Source of the DNA: Planctomycetota bacterium
GTDB lineage: Bacteria > Planctomycetota > Planctomycetia > Gemmatales > Gemmataceae
Reading direction: 5' to 3'
Length of the DNA stretch: 43,847 bases
Assembly (NCBI GenBank): GCA_021809185.1
Contig: JAKBAI010000015.1
Coordinates: 1 to 43,847 of the forward strand
In this document: one piece after another, positions 36,347-43,847 of the stretch
Numbering within the stretch: the first letter of the stretch is position 1
Layout: each line of letters starts with the position of its first letter
Position numbers and translations under genes: made by a program
The notes under the pieces: generated by a model
What the model was told of the DNA's origin: nothing
Database searches by the model: none
What the model saw: the letters and a program-made list of their open reading frames with translations, nothing else

Positions 36347-37297
36347 TTAAACCTGAGTGAAAGATTCGGAAAGGGGTAATTGGGGAAGTGATGAATCTCC
36401 CAATAAATGAACCAATTCATCGGCATGATAGCTGGAACGGACGAACGGTCCAGCAACAACCTGGCGGAACCCAAACGATCGCGCTCGCGCGGCAATCTCA
36501 TCGAATTCTTCGGGGGACAAGAATCGTGCTACCGGGATATGCTTCAACGTTGGGGCCAAATACTGACCAAGAGTAAGCACATCGCAATTCACCTGTCGCA
36601 AATCGGCGATTACCTGAAACAGTTCATCGATGGTTTCGCCGATTCCGAGCATCAGTCCACTTTTGGAGATCATTCGCGGGGCTTTTTGCTTGATTCGCTT
36701 GAGTAAATCTAAACTGCGCTGATAATCGGCACGGCCCCGCACCTTGCGATATAATCGTGGCACCGTTTCCAAGTTATGATTGTATATCTCTGGGCCTGCG
36801 TCAATTACCCGATCGATGGCATCCTGATTGCCAAGAAAATCAGGAGTCAAAACTTCGATGGTAGCCTTTACCCGCTGGCGAACCGCTTGGACACACTGAT
36901 AAAAATGTTCCGCACCGCCATCGGGAAGATCGTCTCTCGTTACCGAGGTGATCACCACATGTTTAAGCCCAAGGCGCACCACTGCCTCCGCAAGCCGAGT
37001 TGGTTCATCCGCTGATACCTCCTCCGTTTCCCCCCGTGGCACCGAACAGAATCCGCACGGCCTGGTGCAAACATTGCCTAGCACCATAAACGTAGCTGTT
37101 CGCTGAGAATAGCACTCCGGCAAATTGGGACAGCGTGCGTTCTCGCAAACGGTTTCTAGTTTCAGTTCTCGCAAAAGATGGTGCGTAAAAAAATTCTCGT
37201 TCCCCTTTGGTAATTGCCGTTTGAGCCACGAAGGTAATCGGCGCGAACTGCCTTCCTCTTCGGATTGGCCTTCAACCATTGGCAAAGAATGCTGCAT
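36347..37297 (-). CDS. lipA: Lipoyl synthase
   Basis: 316 residues. A radical-SAM enzyme that inserts two sulfurs into octanoyl groups on lipoyl domains. The auxiliary [4Fe-4S] cluster ligands are C51-x4-C56-x5-C62 (CENARCPNLPEC). The radical-SAM cluster ligands are C77-x3-C81-x2-C84 (CTRPCGFC). The conserved C-terminal RSSYHAD is present and holds the Ser that coordinates the auxiliary cluster. TSVTRDDLPDGGAEHF and GIGET are also typical. All catalytic parts are intact, so the enzyme should be functional. AGGGA lies 8 bases before the ATG. lipB lies 185 bases upstream on the same strand, making a lipB-lipA pair. Confidence 0.97.
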   Translation of the reverse strand: MQHSLPMVEGQSEEEGSSRRLPSWLKRQLPKGNENFFTHHLLRELKLETVCENARCPNLPECYSQRTATFMVLGNVCTRPCGFCSVPRGETEEVSADEPTRLAEAVVRLGLKHVVITSVTRDDLPDGGAEHFYQCVQAVRQRVKATIEVLTPDFLGNQDAIDRVIDAGPEIYNHNLETVPRLYRKVRGRADYQRSLDLLKRIKQKAPRMISKSGLMLGIGETIDELFQVIADLRQVNCDVLTLGQYLAPTLKHIPVARFLSPEEFDEIAARARSFGFRQVVAGPFVRSSYHADELVHLLGDSSLPQLPLSESFTQV

Positions 37298-37437
37298 ATT
37301 AAAATCCCTGAAGTATTATTCTAAATAAGTTACCGCTATTAGCTCATTCCACTATTTCAATCGCTTATCAGTAAACCCAGATCTATTTGTCTAATATTTC
37401 CCTATTTCCAATAACCGGTATTTGTTCGGCATTGTTG

Positions 37438-37469
37438 TTCTCTATCAAATCTCTTCTCTATCAAATCTC
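37438..37469. repeat. 16-bp tandem duplication
   Basis: TTCTCTATCAAATCTC occurs twice in direct succession at 37438-37453 and 37454-37469, in the spacer just past the lipB stop. Confidence 0.9.
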
Positions 37470-37482
37470 AACTTTATAAATT

Positions 37483-38736
37483 TCACTTTAACGGTGCAGG
37501 GCGCATTCTAAGTTGCTGGTGAATCGTAACCAGTTCAAAGTTAAAAGTTTTGGCATATTCTTCCATCAGATTTTGACGCAATTCCTGACGGCGCAATCGG
37601 TGGCGGCATTCTCGTTCTAAAGAGGTCATAATCGCCTGTGTCTGGGGCGAGTTCACTCGCGTTGCTAGCTCGTGAGCGCTGACTACGGCACTCGAATTGA
37701 TGCTACCATAACCAGATTCACTCGTTCGATTGGCCTGAAACGAATTTTGATCTTTACAATTCAGATAACGAAACCAACTCAGATCAGGATCGATATTCAA
37801 GTTAAAGCCAAAATACGCAACCCAGTTCGTTATCGCTATGCCGATCTGCCCGACACAGCGATCCCCCAACCAATATCGCCCCTGCTCCCGATCGATCTGG
37901 ATGTGAAAACCCTGTTCTGCTAGTACCTTTTGTAAACACCGGCTTAAACAATCTAAATACCCATTGATGCCGATTTGCAAAGCATCCAAAGCGACGATCG
38001 AATAGACCACAAGCTGACCGGGAACATGAACGGCACAATCCCCACCACGGTTCACCCACTGCAACTTCCAGCCGAGTCGGCGTAATTCATTAACATCGCG
38101 AGTGATTTGATTCACACTCCCTCTTCGACCTATGCTGATGGTAGAATTATGCTCGCAAAAACACAAAACCCCCCGATTCCTCGCCCCAGAAATATCAAAC
38201 ACCCAGCGGCGTTGATAACGCAGGATCTCCTCGAAATCCAGTACCCCCAAATGATAACAGTCTAAACTCCGTAAGTTATCCGCTTGATTGGCTTCCTCTC
38301 GATATTTCCCGTTTTCCTGCGAAAGATATTCTTCCCCCCACTCTTCTATCCTCTGTTCAATCACTGCTTCTTCTACCCTATCAATCACTCCCATCGATTC
38401 ATTTGTTAGTCGATTAGAAAATGAATTTCTTGAAATTGAATCTCCCAATTCCGATTTTCCCGGATTTTTTTGATCAACGTGCTTTTCTCCATGTTGATCG
38501 AGCTTACAAATCGAACGACTCGAACAAGTCTCTTCCCCATGAACATCGCCATGAATATCTGCATGATTCGTTGAATCGTCGAGCGGATTGGATCGATTGT
38601 ATTCAACTCTTTGTCTATCAATTCCTTGCAAATAATTCTTTGGAATTTCTTTCTGGTTCAATTCGTTTCTTGGGTTCAATTCATTTTTCCATTTCTTTAT
38701 GGTTCTAAATCCAAACGACCCACACAAATCACCCAC
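37483..38736 (-). CDS. lipB: LipB-like octanoyltransferase with N-terminal extension and altered active site
   Basis: 417 residues if read from the GTG at 38736. The LipB domain covers about 158-395 (YHLGVLDFEEILRYQ, NRGGDCAVHVPGQLVVYSI at 229-247, WFRYLNC near 327). In known LipB the catalytic Lys sits in GKIA-like sequence and the Cys in I-x-PCG; here the Lys position reads Q297 (VGQIGIA), while C327 remains near NCKD. The expected T in the RGG-x-x-T-x-H motif is Ala. The first 157 residues are charged, low in complexity and unlike LipB. The ATG at 38394 (residue 115) would remove most of them, though neither start has a clear Shine-Dalgarno. If active, it transfers octanoyl from ACP to lipoyl domains. 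The fold call is good; activity is uncertain. Confidence 0.75.
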   Translation of the reverse strand: MGDLCGSFGFRTIKKWKNELNPRNELNQKEIPKNYLQGIDRQRVEYNRSNPLDDSTNHADIHGDVHGEETCSSRSICKLDQHGEKHVDQKNPGKSELGDSISRNSFSNRLTNESMGVIDRVEEAVIEQRIEEWGEEYLSQENGKYREEANQADNLRSLDCYHLGVLDFEEILRYQRRWVFDISGARNRGVLCFCEHNSTISIGRRGSVNQITRDVNELRRLGWKLQWVNRGGDCAVHVPGQLVVYSIVALDALQIGINGYLDCLSRCLQKVLAEQGFHIQIDREQGRYWLGDRCVGQIGIAITNWVAYFGFNLNIDPDLSWFRYLNCKDQNSFQANRTSESGYGSINSSAVVSAHELATRVNSPQTQAIMTSLERECRHRLRRQELRQNLMEEYAKTFNFELVTIHQQLRMRPAPLK

Positions 38737-39295
38737 ACAAATGACAGATTACCTAATTCGGTAACTAGGGAAGGAATGGAATTGTCTTGTTCAACGCTTT
38801 TCTATTTTTAGCTTTTTTTAATGCTTTTCTATCTTTTGCTCAAGTCTGCTGTTTAATCTTTCTACCTGCCAATTCTGCTCTCTGACTATTTCTTTTATTT
38901 CAAAATTCGATTGACGAATCTCTCGCCAATCTTTCTTTACCTTCTATACTCCATTTTAGCAAGATCGACGTCAACGGCAAAGCACTAAATACGAGAACCA
39001 TAAGAGAATTAATGTAAAAACTCCAAAAAAAGGGGTCCAATGAAAATTGGCCTTTTAAGTAGATAGTAAAGAATTTAAAACTGGAGAATCCAGAAATTGG
39101 TAAGATTGTGCAAAAGACAAGCCAAAATCATTACAAAGAACCAGATTTAATCCGATCGGGATCTAAGTTATTGATGCGCGTAGCTAATACTCTCTCATTA
39201 TCTGATTACGAAGCATTAAACTCCGAAAACGATTATGAAACCTCCGCGATTGTATTTGTCTCACTATCCCCTACTAGTAATCAGCTAATTCGTGT
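38737..39295. other. Divergent spacer with possible small gene
   Basis: Divergent transcripts start on both sides. The only possible coding sequence is the small open frame at 39108-39299, listed separately. No terminator or clear promoter is visible. Confidence 0.5.
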
Positions 39296-39299
39296 ATGA
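39108..39299 (+). CDS. Possible 63-residue protein, translationally coupled to the next gene
   Basis: From a GTG start, 63 polar residues with no recognised motif. Its TGA overlaps the ATG of the following glycosyltransferase gene (ATGA, 39296-39299), a classic coupling arrangement, and that gene has no clear Shine-Dalgarno of its own. Against it: the Shine-Dalgarno is poor, and the composition is unremarkable. An internal ATG at 39174 would give a shorter leader peptide. Confidence 0.3.
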   Translation: MQKTSQNHYKEPDLIRSGSKLLMRVANTLSLSDYEALNSENDYETSAIVFVSLSPTSNQLIRV

Positions 39300-41248
39300 A
39301 CAAGGTAAAATCCTTTTTACGGTTTTTCCAATTCCGGTTTTTCCAATTCCGGGCATATTTTGATCTGGCATTTGTGTTGGCATTAGCGATAACCGTTCTC
39401 AACGCTTTTAAGCCCGCAACCATGGATGATCCCGTCTATCTTGCTATGGCCAACCAGATTTTGCATACCCCTTTGCAGCCTTACGGACCGCCCCCCGGTA
39501 CCATGCTCATTTGGTATCAAAAAGCTCAACCTTCCTTTACCATCCTCGCGCCCCCCGTACTCCCCTACTGGCTTGCTGCCAACCAGTTTTTGTGGGGGGA
39601 CAATCTCTTCCTTCTTAAAATGTCGCTTTTGCCAATTCTGTGGTTATTCACCGCTTCCTTATCGTATTTATATCGATATTTCGCTCCCACCATCGCCAAG
39701 CCATTGCTCATTCTTACCGTCCTCTCTCCCGCTTTCTTGCCAGGAATCAATCTCATGCTCGATATTCCTGCTCTGGCATTCTCTCTAACATCGATCACCC
39801 TATTTTTACGTTCGATCAATCCATCCTCTCTAGCCATAAGCGTTGTTTTGAATCTCTCGCTTAAGAACCTTCCAATTGATCGAACTTCCGTAGAGAATCC
39901 GACCCTAGCACGTAAAAGGAGTAAACCGAGTTATCTCCTTCTAATCGCCAGTGCTATTTTTGCCGCATTAGCTCTGCAAACAAAATACTCCGTACTTGCT
40001 CTCCCTCTAGTAATTTTAACCATGGGATTCTGTTTTCGAAAGTTGCGACAAGCACTAGCCCTCGTTATTCTGATTGGCATATTGTTTGGGTCATGGGAAT
40101 TGTATATTTATTTTCAGTATAACTATTCTCATTTTCTTTACCACAGTTTTTCGATCTTCCGATTCTCTACTTCCAGTTCCTCAAGCTCCTTAATCGCTTC
40201 GAATATCCCTGTCTATGGCCACGCCGAACCTAAAATTCAGATGATATTGCCACTGGTGAGCCATTTTGGCGGAGTCGCTCCATTTTTGGGCTGGTTATGG
40301 ATCTGTTTTGCCTATTCTCATTTATCGAGCTGGTTACGTAAATCGATCTTTGGCTTATTGTGGATCTTATGCTGTTTAGCTCTGTTCTTATTGTTACTCC
40401 CTGAAAACAGACAAGTTATCTCCGCTTCGGGTAAGCAAAGTTCGATATTAACGATAAGCCATTTATTTTTTGCTATATCGGGATTTTGGAATTGGCTTGC
40501 TTTTTTAATTCTCTGTCGCATTTGCTATCAGGGTAGTAATTTCAAAATCAGGATCAAGAACTTGGATCAGATTTCTCCACCACGTTTATCTCCTTTGGGA
40601 TTTTTATTGCTTTGGCTTGCCATTGAATCAGGAACCATGATTCTGATTTCTCCGTTCCCGGCAACCCGTCGGGTCTATGGATTTATGATCGTTTTTACAC
40701 TTACGGGCGGTCATGTCGCGCAAATTGTTTCTCAATTTCCTGGAACCAAACGCAGCTTTAAATGGGTCTATCGAATTGTCTGTTTCAATACCCTCTTGGG
40801 TCTCACAGCTAGCTACATCGATACCCAAGATGCCGAAGCTCCCCAGATTTTATGCCAGAAAGCTATCGTGCGAATCCATGAAGATGAGAAAAATCGTGAC
40901 ACCGATACGAATCATCGTATCTGGTTTCTGGGACACTGGGGCTTAGCTTACGCTGCGCCGAAAAATGGTATGGTCCCTTTATTTCCGGAAATCTCTATAG
41001 TAAACCCTGGCGATTATCTTGTTTTACCCGATCCAGATACTCTTATTGCCGCCCCTTCCATCAAAATCCCTCGAGATCGCTGCGATTATATTGACGATGT
41101 AATTTACGAAATCCCCTCTATTTTTCGTTCGATTCCGGAATACTATGGCGGAAAAATCCCATGGATCCGAAAAGACACAAAATCTTGGAAGTTGCGAATA
41201 TTCCGATTTTATGCAGAAACTAAAATATCGCTGTTACCCCTTTCTTGA
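39296..41248 (+). CDS. GT39/ArnT-like membrane glycosyltransferase
   Basis: 650 residues with roughly ten to twelve membrane helices over the first 500. The first outer loop carries DDPVYLAMANQILHTPLQPY, similar to the acidic first-loop motif (Asp/Glu pair followed by Y and P) of GT-C enzymes of the PMT/ArnT/GT39 kind. LMLDIPALAFSLTSITLFLR matches the second conserved loop. A soluble domain of about 130 residues ends the protein. GT39 members transfer sugar from polyprenyl-phosphate donors to lipids or proteins on the outer side of the membrane. Near the N-terminus a 15-bp exact duplication (39320-39349) gives the repeat RFFQFRFFQF. Acceptor and sugar are unknown. Confidence 0.72.
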   Translation: MNKVKSFLRFFQFRFFQFRAYFDLAFVLALAITVLNAFKPATMDDPVYLAMANQILHTPLQPYGPPPGTMLIWYQKAQPSFTILAPPVLPYWLAANQFLWGDNLFLLKMSLLPILWLFTASLSYLYRYFAPTIAKPLLILTVLSPAFLPGINLMLDIPALAFSLTSITLFLRSINPSSLAISVVLNLSLKNLPIDRTSVENPTLARKRSKPSYLLLIASAIFAALALQTKYSVLALPLVILTMGFCFRKLRQALALVILIGILFGSWELYIYFQYNYSHFLYHSFSIFRFSTSSSSSSLIASNIPVYGHAEPKIQMILPLVSHFGGVAPFLGWLWICFAYSHLSSWLRKSIFGLLWILCCLALFLLLLPENRQVISASGKQSSILTISHLFFAISGFWNWLAFLILCRICYQGSNFKIRIKNLDQISPPRLSPLGFLLLWLAIESGTMILISPFPATRRVYGFMIVFTLTGGHVAQIVSQFPGTKRSFKWVYRIVCFNTLLGLTASYIDTQDAEAPQILCQKAIVRIHEDEKNRDTDTNHRIWFLGHWGLAYAAPKNGMVPLFPEISIVNPGDYLVLPDPDTLIAAPSIKIPRDRCDYIDDVIYEIPSIFRSIPEYYGGKIPWIRKDTKSWKLRIFRFYAETKISLLPLS

Positions 41249-41640
41249 TGATAATGATTAACGAACAAATTACGCTTATTAATCCCGATTATTCCATTCG
41301 GAGGAGATAATAATTCCGCAGAAACCGATCGATCAACCCTGCTTGCACTTCCTTTATCGGATATACTTGCATCGTTAAACTCAGCGCAAGAGAAGGTTAT
41401 TTCGTTTTCAAATAAACGGAATATCTTGACCATCGAATGCCAGGAACAACAACGAACAGTAAAGAAGTAGGAACAATCGGGAACATTTATTCGAGAAAAT
41501 CTTAATATTATAACTCAGGAATGATTTCCTGATTCGATTCCCTCGATATAATAAGCTGATAAGGCTATTTTCTGCTTGTGAAAGACTAGGATATATTTTT
41601 CACACCGATTATTAGTCTTTTTATGTTCTCTAATTCACTC

Positions 41641-41660
41641 TCTCTAGAATACTCTAGAGA
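41641..41660. promoter_or_regulatory. Perfect 8-bp inverted repeat
   Basis: TCTCTAGA-ATAC-TCTAGAGA at 41641-41660 is a perfect inverted repeat with a 4-base loop, about 130 bases before the HEAT-repeat gene. No T-run follows it, so an operator is more likely than a terminator. Confidence 0.45.
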
Positions 41661-41733
41661 ACTTGAGATTACTCTCTAGTGATTAGAGCAGTAGCCCGCA
41701 AATACCAACTTGTTCTTGGCAACTACCCACAGG

Positions 41734-41772
41734 TTGACATGTATTGACATGCGTTGAGGATCAGGATGATCG
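41734..41772 (+). promoter_or_regulatory. Possible promoter with duplicated -35 element
   Basis: TTGACA occurs at 41734-41739 and again at 41744-41749. GATGAT about 17 bases after the second copy is a weak -10 (four of six). The ATG of the next gene is at 41792, with AAGGA before it. Confidence 0.35.
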
Positions 41773-41791
41773 TTTACTTAAGGATTAGACC

Positions 41792-43498
41792 ATGGAAAAA
41801 TCGGTTATCCCCTTCCACGGGGCAAATACCCATTCATTATCACCAATGAAGGGTCAGAACAACTATCTCCATTTTGCTATCAGTCAAAAACTTCTTTCAA
41901 TCCATCAGCTTCGTTGTTTGACTTTTGCGGTTCTTTTTGCCATATTTGTTTTTTGCTCGTCCTCTATTCATGCTCAGCAAGGATCAACAAGTGATTTAGA
42001 AAATCAAATGGAAAAAGATTCGGAAAAAGTATCCGAGCTGATCCGCACCATTGAAAAGCAGCCCATAAATCAGCAAATTGCGATGTTAAATTTGTTGAGT
42101 AGTTTGAAACGCAAAACAAGACAAACGAGTGATATTTATAATTTACTACTGAAAATTAAACCAGGCATCCAAAACGAAGATCTCATGGTAGCTTGGCTAC
42201 TTTGTTATGGTCGGATTTCTCTCTTCGATCAAAATACCTCTTTGCTCGATAAAGATGCACCCGAAGGGAAATTACCAACCCCTAAACAATCGGCGTCGAT
42301 GTTGACTCCCTTTCTGGCACCAGATGGTAAAAGAAAATCGCTTTCCGAACCGATAAAGAATGCCGCAATGCGTTGTCTGCAACTACTGGTTCAAAGCGCA
42401 ACGCAGGCACTGGTCCGCGGCGATATAACCGCGGAAATCTTTGAAGAAGCGGTAACATCGTATACCCCTCTACTCGGTAACCATGTAGCCGATGAATCGA
42501 AATCTCGGCGGGAAATCGCCTTTAATTCCTTAAATAATCTCATGACCGGCTTTATCGAATCTCTCCCCAATCCAAACAATAAAAGAATCACCGATGCCGA
42601 TAAGTCAGAGATATTAGAAGCTCGGTTATCGACTCTGGTACGTACTCTTAAAGAATTCACCTCCATATTACCTGTCGTTTCTGATGTTTGTGTTCATGGG
42701 GATTCCGCAACCCGATTACTGTCATTTCGCTTTCTGGAAAACATTTCCATGACCCGGCGATTGGGGATCTACTGGCAAGAAGAATCTCTAAAGAAAGAGA
42801 AAGAAAAGAAGAAACTAAAAGTACCAGAAAAAGAGGAAACCGTAACCATAACCGATGAGGTCCACGATGCTTTGGGAATGGAATTTGTCAAACAACTACC
42901 GATATTGCTAAAGAGCTTGCAAGATCAGGATGTCGAAATTCGCATTGCCGGGCTACAATCGCTGGAAGCTCTGGAAGGTGCTTTGTGGGGTTCACGCCAT
43001 TTAATTTTACCATATGCTAAAGACGAAAACCCGTTTGTCCGCTGGGTAGTGGCACGAATCTTGGGTAAATTGGTCATCACCAACGGGACTCAGGAAGAAA
43101 CCGCTCCTGTAGTAAACGCTTTGGCCGAACTCATGATGGATCGAGACATTGGTCTAAAAGTGACCGCACTAAATTCTCTGCAAAAAATAGGGACACGTGC
43201 TGCACCGATTGCTAAATTGATTGCGGAAAAAGTCCGCACGGGCGACTTGGACGTGCGCTTGGCTGCCGCTTATGCCCTCGAAGCTACTAAAGATAATAGC
43301 AAAGACTCCATCGATGCGTTGATCTTCGCTTTGAATAGCAATGATATTCGTCTACGCCGAATCGCTGCCGAATTGCTTGGGCATTATGGTAAAGATGCCG
43401 AAGTAGCAATTCCGAGCCTACAGCAAGCAACAGAAGGGGACGATACAGAACTACAACGCAATGCTGCGGATAGCCTCTTGCAAATCCTGAAAAAATAG
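41792..43498 (+). CDS. Exported HEAT-repeat protein
   Basis: 568 residues. Residues 1-41 form an unusually long, basic n-region, the hydrophobic core is about 42-57, and a likely cleavage site follows SIHA at 61. The middle (about 70-350) is helical and charged, with a Lys/Glu-rich loop near 330-350. From about 368 to the end there are HEAT-type helical repeats (QLPILLKSLQDQDVEIRIAG, VRWVVARILGKL, DLDVRLAAAYALEATKDN, DIRLRRIAAELLGHYGKDAE, ELQRNAADSLLQILKK). HEAT repeats make a curved scaffold for protein binding. The partner is unknown. AAGGA lies 8 bases before the ATG. A hairpin 70 bases past the stop may end transcription. Confidence 0.82.
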   Translation: MEKSVIPFHGANTHSLSPMKGQNNYLHFAISQKLLSIHQLRCLTFAVLFAIFVFCSSSIHAQQGSTSDLENQMEKDSEKVSELIRTIEKQPINQQIAMLNLLSSLKRKTRQTSDIYNLLLKIKPGIQNEDLMVAWLLCYGRISLFDQNTSLLDKDAPEGKLPTPKQSASMLTPFLAPDGKRKSLSEPIKNAAMRCLQLLVQSATQALVRGDITAEIFEEAVTSYTPLLGNHVADESKSRREIAFNSLNNLMTGFIESLPNPNNKRITDADKSEILEARLSTLVRTLKEFTSILPVVSDVCVHGDSATRLLSFRFLENISMTRRLGIYWQEESLKKEKEKKKLKVPEKEETVTITDEVHDALGMEFVKQLPILLKSLQDQDVEIRIAGLQSLEALEGALWGSRHLILPYAKDENPFVRWVVARILGKLVITNGTQEETAPVVNALAELMMDRDIGLKVTALNSLQKIGTRAAPIAKLIAEKVRTGDLDVRLAAAYALEATKDNSKDSIDALIFALNSNDIRLRRIAAELLGHYGKDAEVAIPSLQQATEGDDTELQRNAADSLLQILKK

Positions 43499-43570
43499 TC
43501 GTTCTTTAATAGAAACACTGTTTTATATTTTTGGGTTATGTCGATCATCAAACAAATAGACAAAGACAAA

Positions 43571-43590
43571 TGAGGGGCGTAAGCCCCTCA
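43571..43590. terminator. Hairpin after the HEAT-repeat gene
   Basis: TGAGGGGC (43571-43578), loop GTAA, GCCCCTCA (43583-43590): a perfect 8-bp stem. A weak T-rich tail (CTCTTTATT) follows. It lies between convergent genes, so it may serve both. GGGGC-GTAA-GCCCC resembles the 97-bp repeat hairpins at 21334-21610. Confidence 0.55.
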
Positions 43591-43722
43591 CTCTTTATTA
43601 AATTCCCTTTGCTATCTCGTCAATAAGTTACTCACTCGCATAGCGAAAAGGTACTTCAGTCTTAATCGCTAATTTCTCGATCACAACTTGTGAACGATTA
43701 CAACCGGTGACTATCGCTCAAC

Positions 43723-43847
43723 TTACTTCGCTGGTAGATATTGAAACGAGTTTAATAGCTTTTGTGCGGATTCGCTTTCAACGAATTCACTCTTACCCAA
43801 TAAGGAAATGATAAATAGCTTATTTTCGATACGATACATTCTCGAGT
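43723..43847 (-). CDS. C-terminal end of a gene cut by the right edge
   Basis: The minus-strand frame enters from the window edge and stops at 43723-43725. The last 40 or so residues read MYRIENKLFIISLLGKSEFV, then ESAQKLLNSFQYLPAK. The pattern (aromatic strand, then a helix with an LLNSF-type ending) resembles the close of some small planctomycete proteins ending in FLDSF, but that is only an impression. Start and identity lie beyond the window. The 132 bases between the hairpin and this stop show nothing else convincing. Confidence 0.5.
   Translation of the reverse strand, partial: SRMYRIENKLFIISLLGKSEFVESESAQKLLNSFQYLPAK

Larger units (their letters stand above)
41249..41791. other. Spacer with inverted repeat and tandem TTGACAT
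   Basis: No gene is visible in these 543 bases. They contain an 8-bp inverted repeat at 41641-41660 and two TTGACAT copies at 41734-41750 (both described separately). Confidence 0.55.

Noticed and set aside
43591..43722. A short minus-strand frame ending in PFRYASE
   Set aside because: About 30 codons with no start codon and no recognised family; it could be a frameshifted end of the neighbouring gene, but there is not enough to call.

Overview
The window looks like a chromosomal segment of a planctomycete, probably Gemmataceae-like but unusually AT-rich for that group (judged by eye, not counted). Supporting marks are: a BBP7-type outer-membrane barrel protein; two large surface proteins with the LEDRTVP motif near their N-termini; a Ser/Thr kinase fused to a long kinesin-light-chain-type TPR array; a secreted protein with PPC-type domains; and mostly single genes or short operons separated by long AT-rich spacers. 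I saw no rRNA, tRNA, CRISPR array, complete insertion sequence or prophage.

Layout. 1-1565: the end of an MBOAT O-acyltransferase and its AlgX/AlgJ-like partner, which suggests acetylation of an exported polysaccharide. 1998-4677: an ExbB/TolQ proton-channel gene followed by two ExbD/TolR genes, both with extra cytoplasmic N-terminal modules. 4708-6348: a decayed, visibly more GC-rich remnant of a restriction-modification island, consisting of a frameshifted rhuM and an internally deleted type III res. 6457-15539 (minus): the kinase-TPR protein and a 1479-residue surface protein. 16126-21287 (plus): the BBP7 protein with a textbook terminator, hisF, and a PilT-type ATPase. 21334-21610: a three-copy 97-bp tandem repeat with G/C hairpins between convergent genes. 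21644-27196 (minus): a PPC-domain secreted protein, an enoyl-CoA hydratase and an aldehyde dehydrogenase. 28060-29337 (plus): a choice-of-anchor A surface protein. 29571-31084 (minus): rpmA and an exported protein of unknown function. 31389-32525 (plus): a single-pass membrane protein. 32564-38736 (minus): an ADP-ribosylglycohydrolase, holB, tmk, a lipoyl-domain protein, lipA and lipB. 39296-43498 (plus): a GT39-like membrane glycosyltransferase and a HEAT-repeat exported protein. The right edge cuts a minus-strand gene.

How the genes fit together. Much of the window concerns the cell envelope: polysaccharide acylation, a TonB-type energiser, surface proteins, an outer-membrane barrel and a membrane glycosyltransferase. 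The housekeeping genes (hisF, rpmA, holB, tmk, lipA, lipB) are scattered. The most unusual local combination is the lipoate cluster: the small lipoyl-domain protein next to lipA has Ser where the lipoylated Lys should be, and LipB has Gln where its catalytic Lys is normally found. A second theme is many exact short tandem duplications (4-21 bp) in spacers, linkers and one pseudogene, plus a 507-bp in-frame duplication in the kinase gene, which suggests frequent slippage or recombination.
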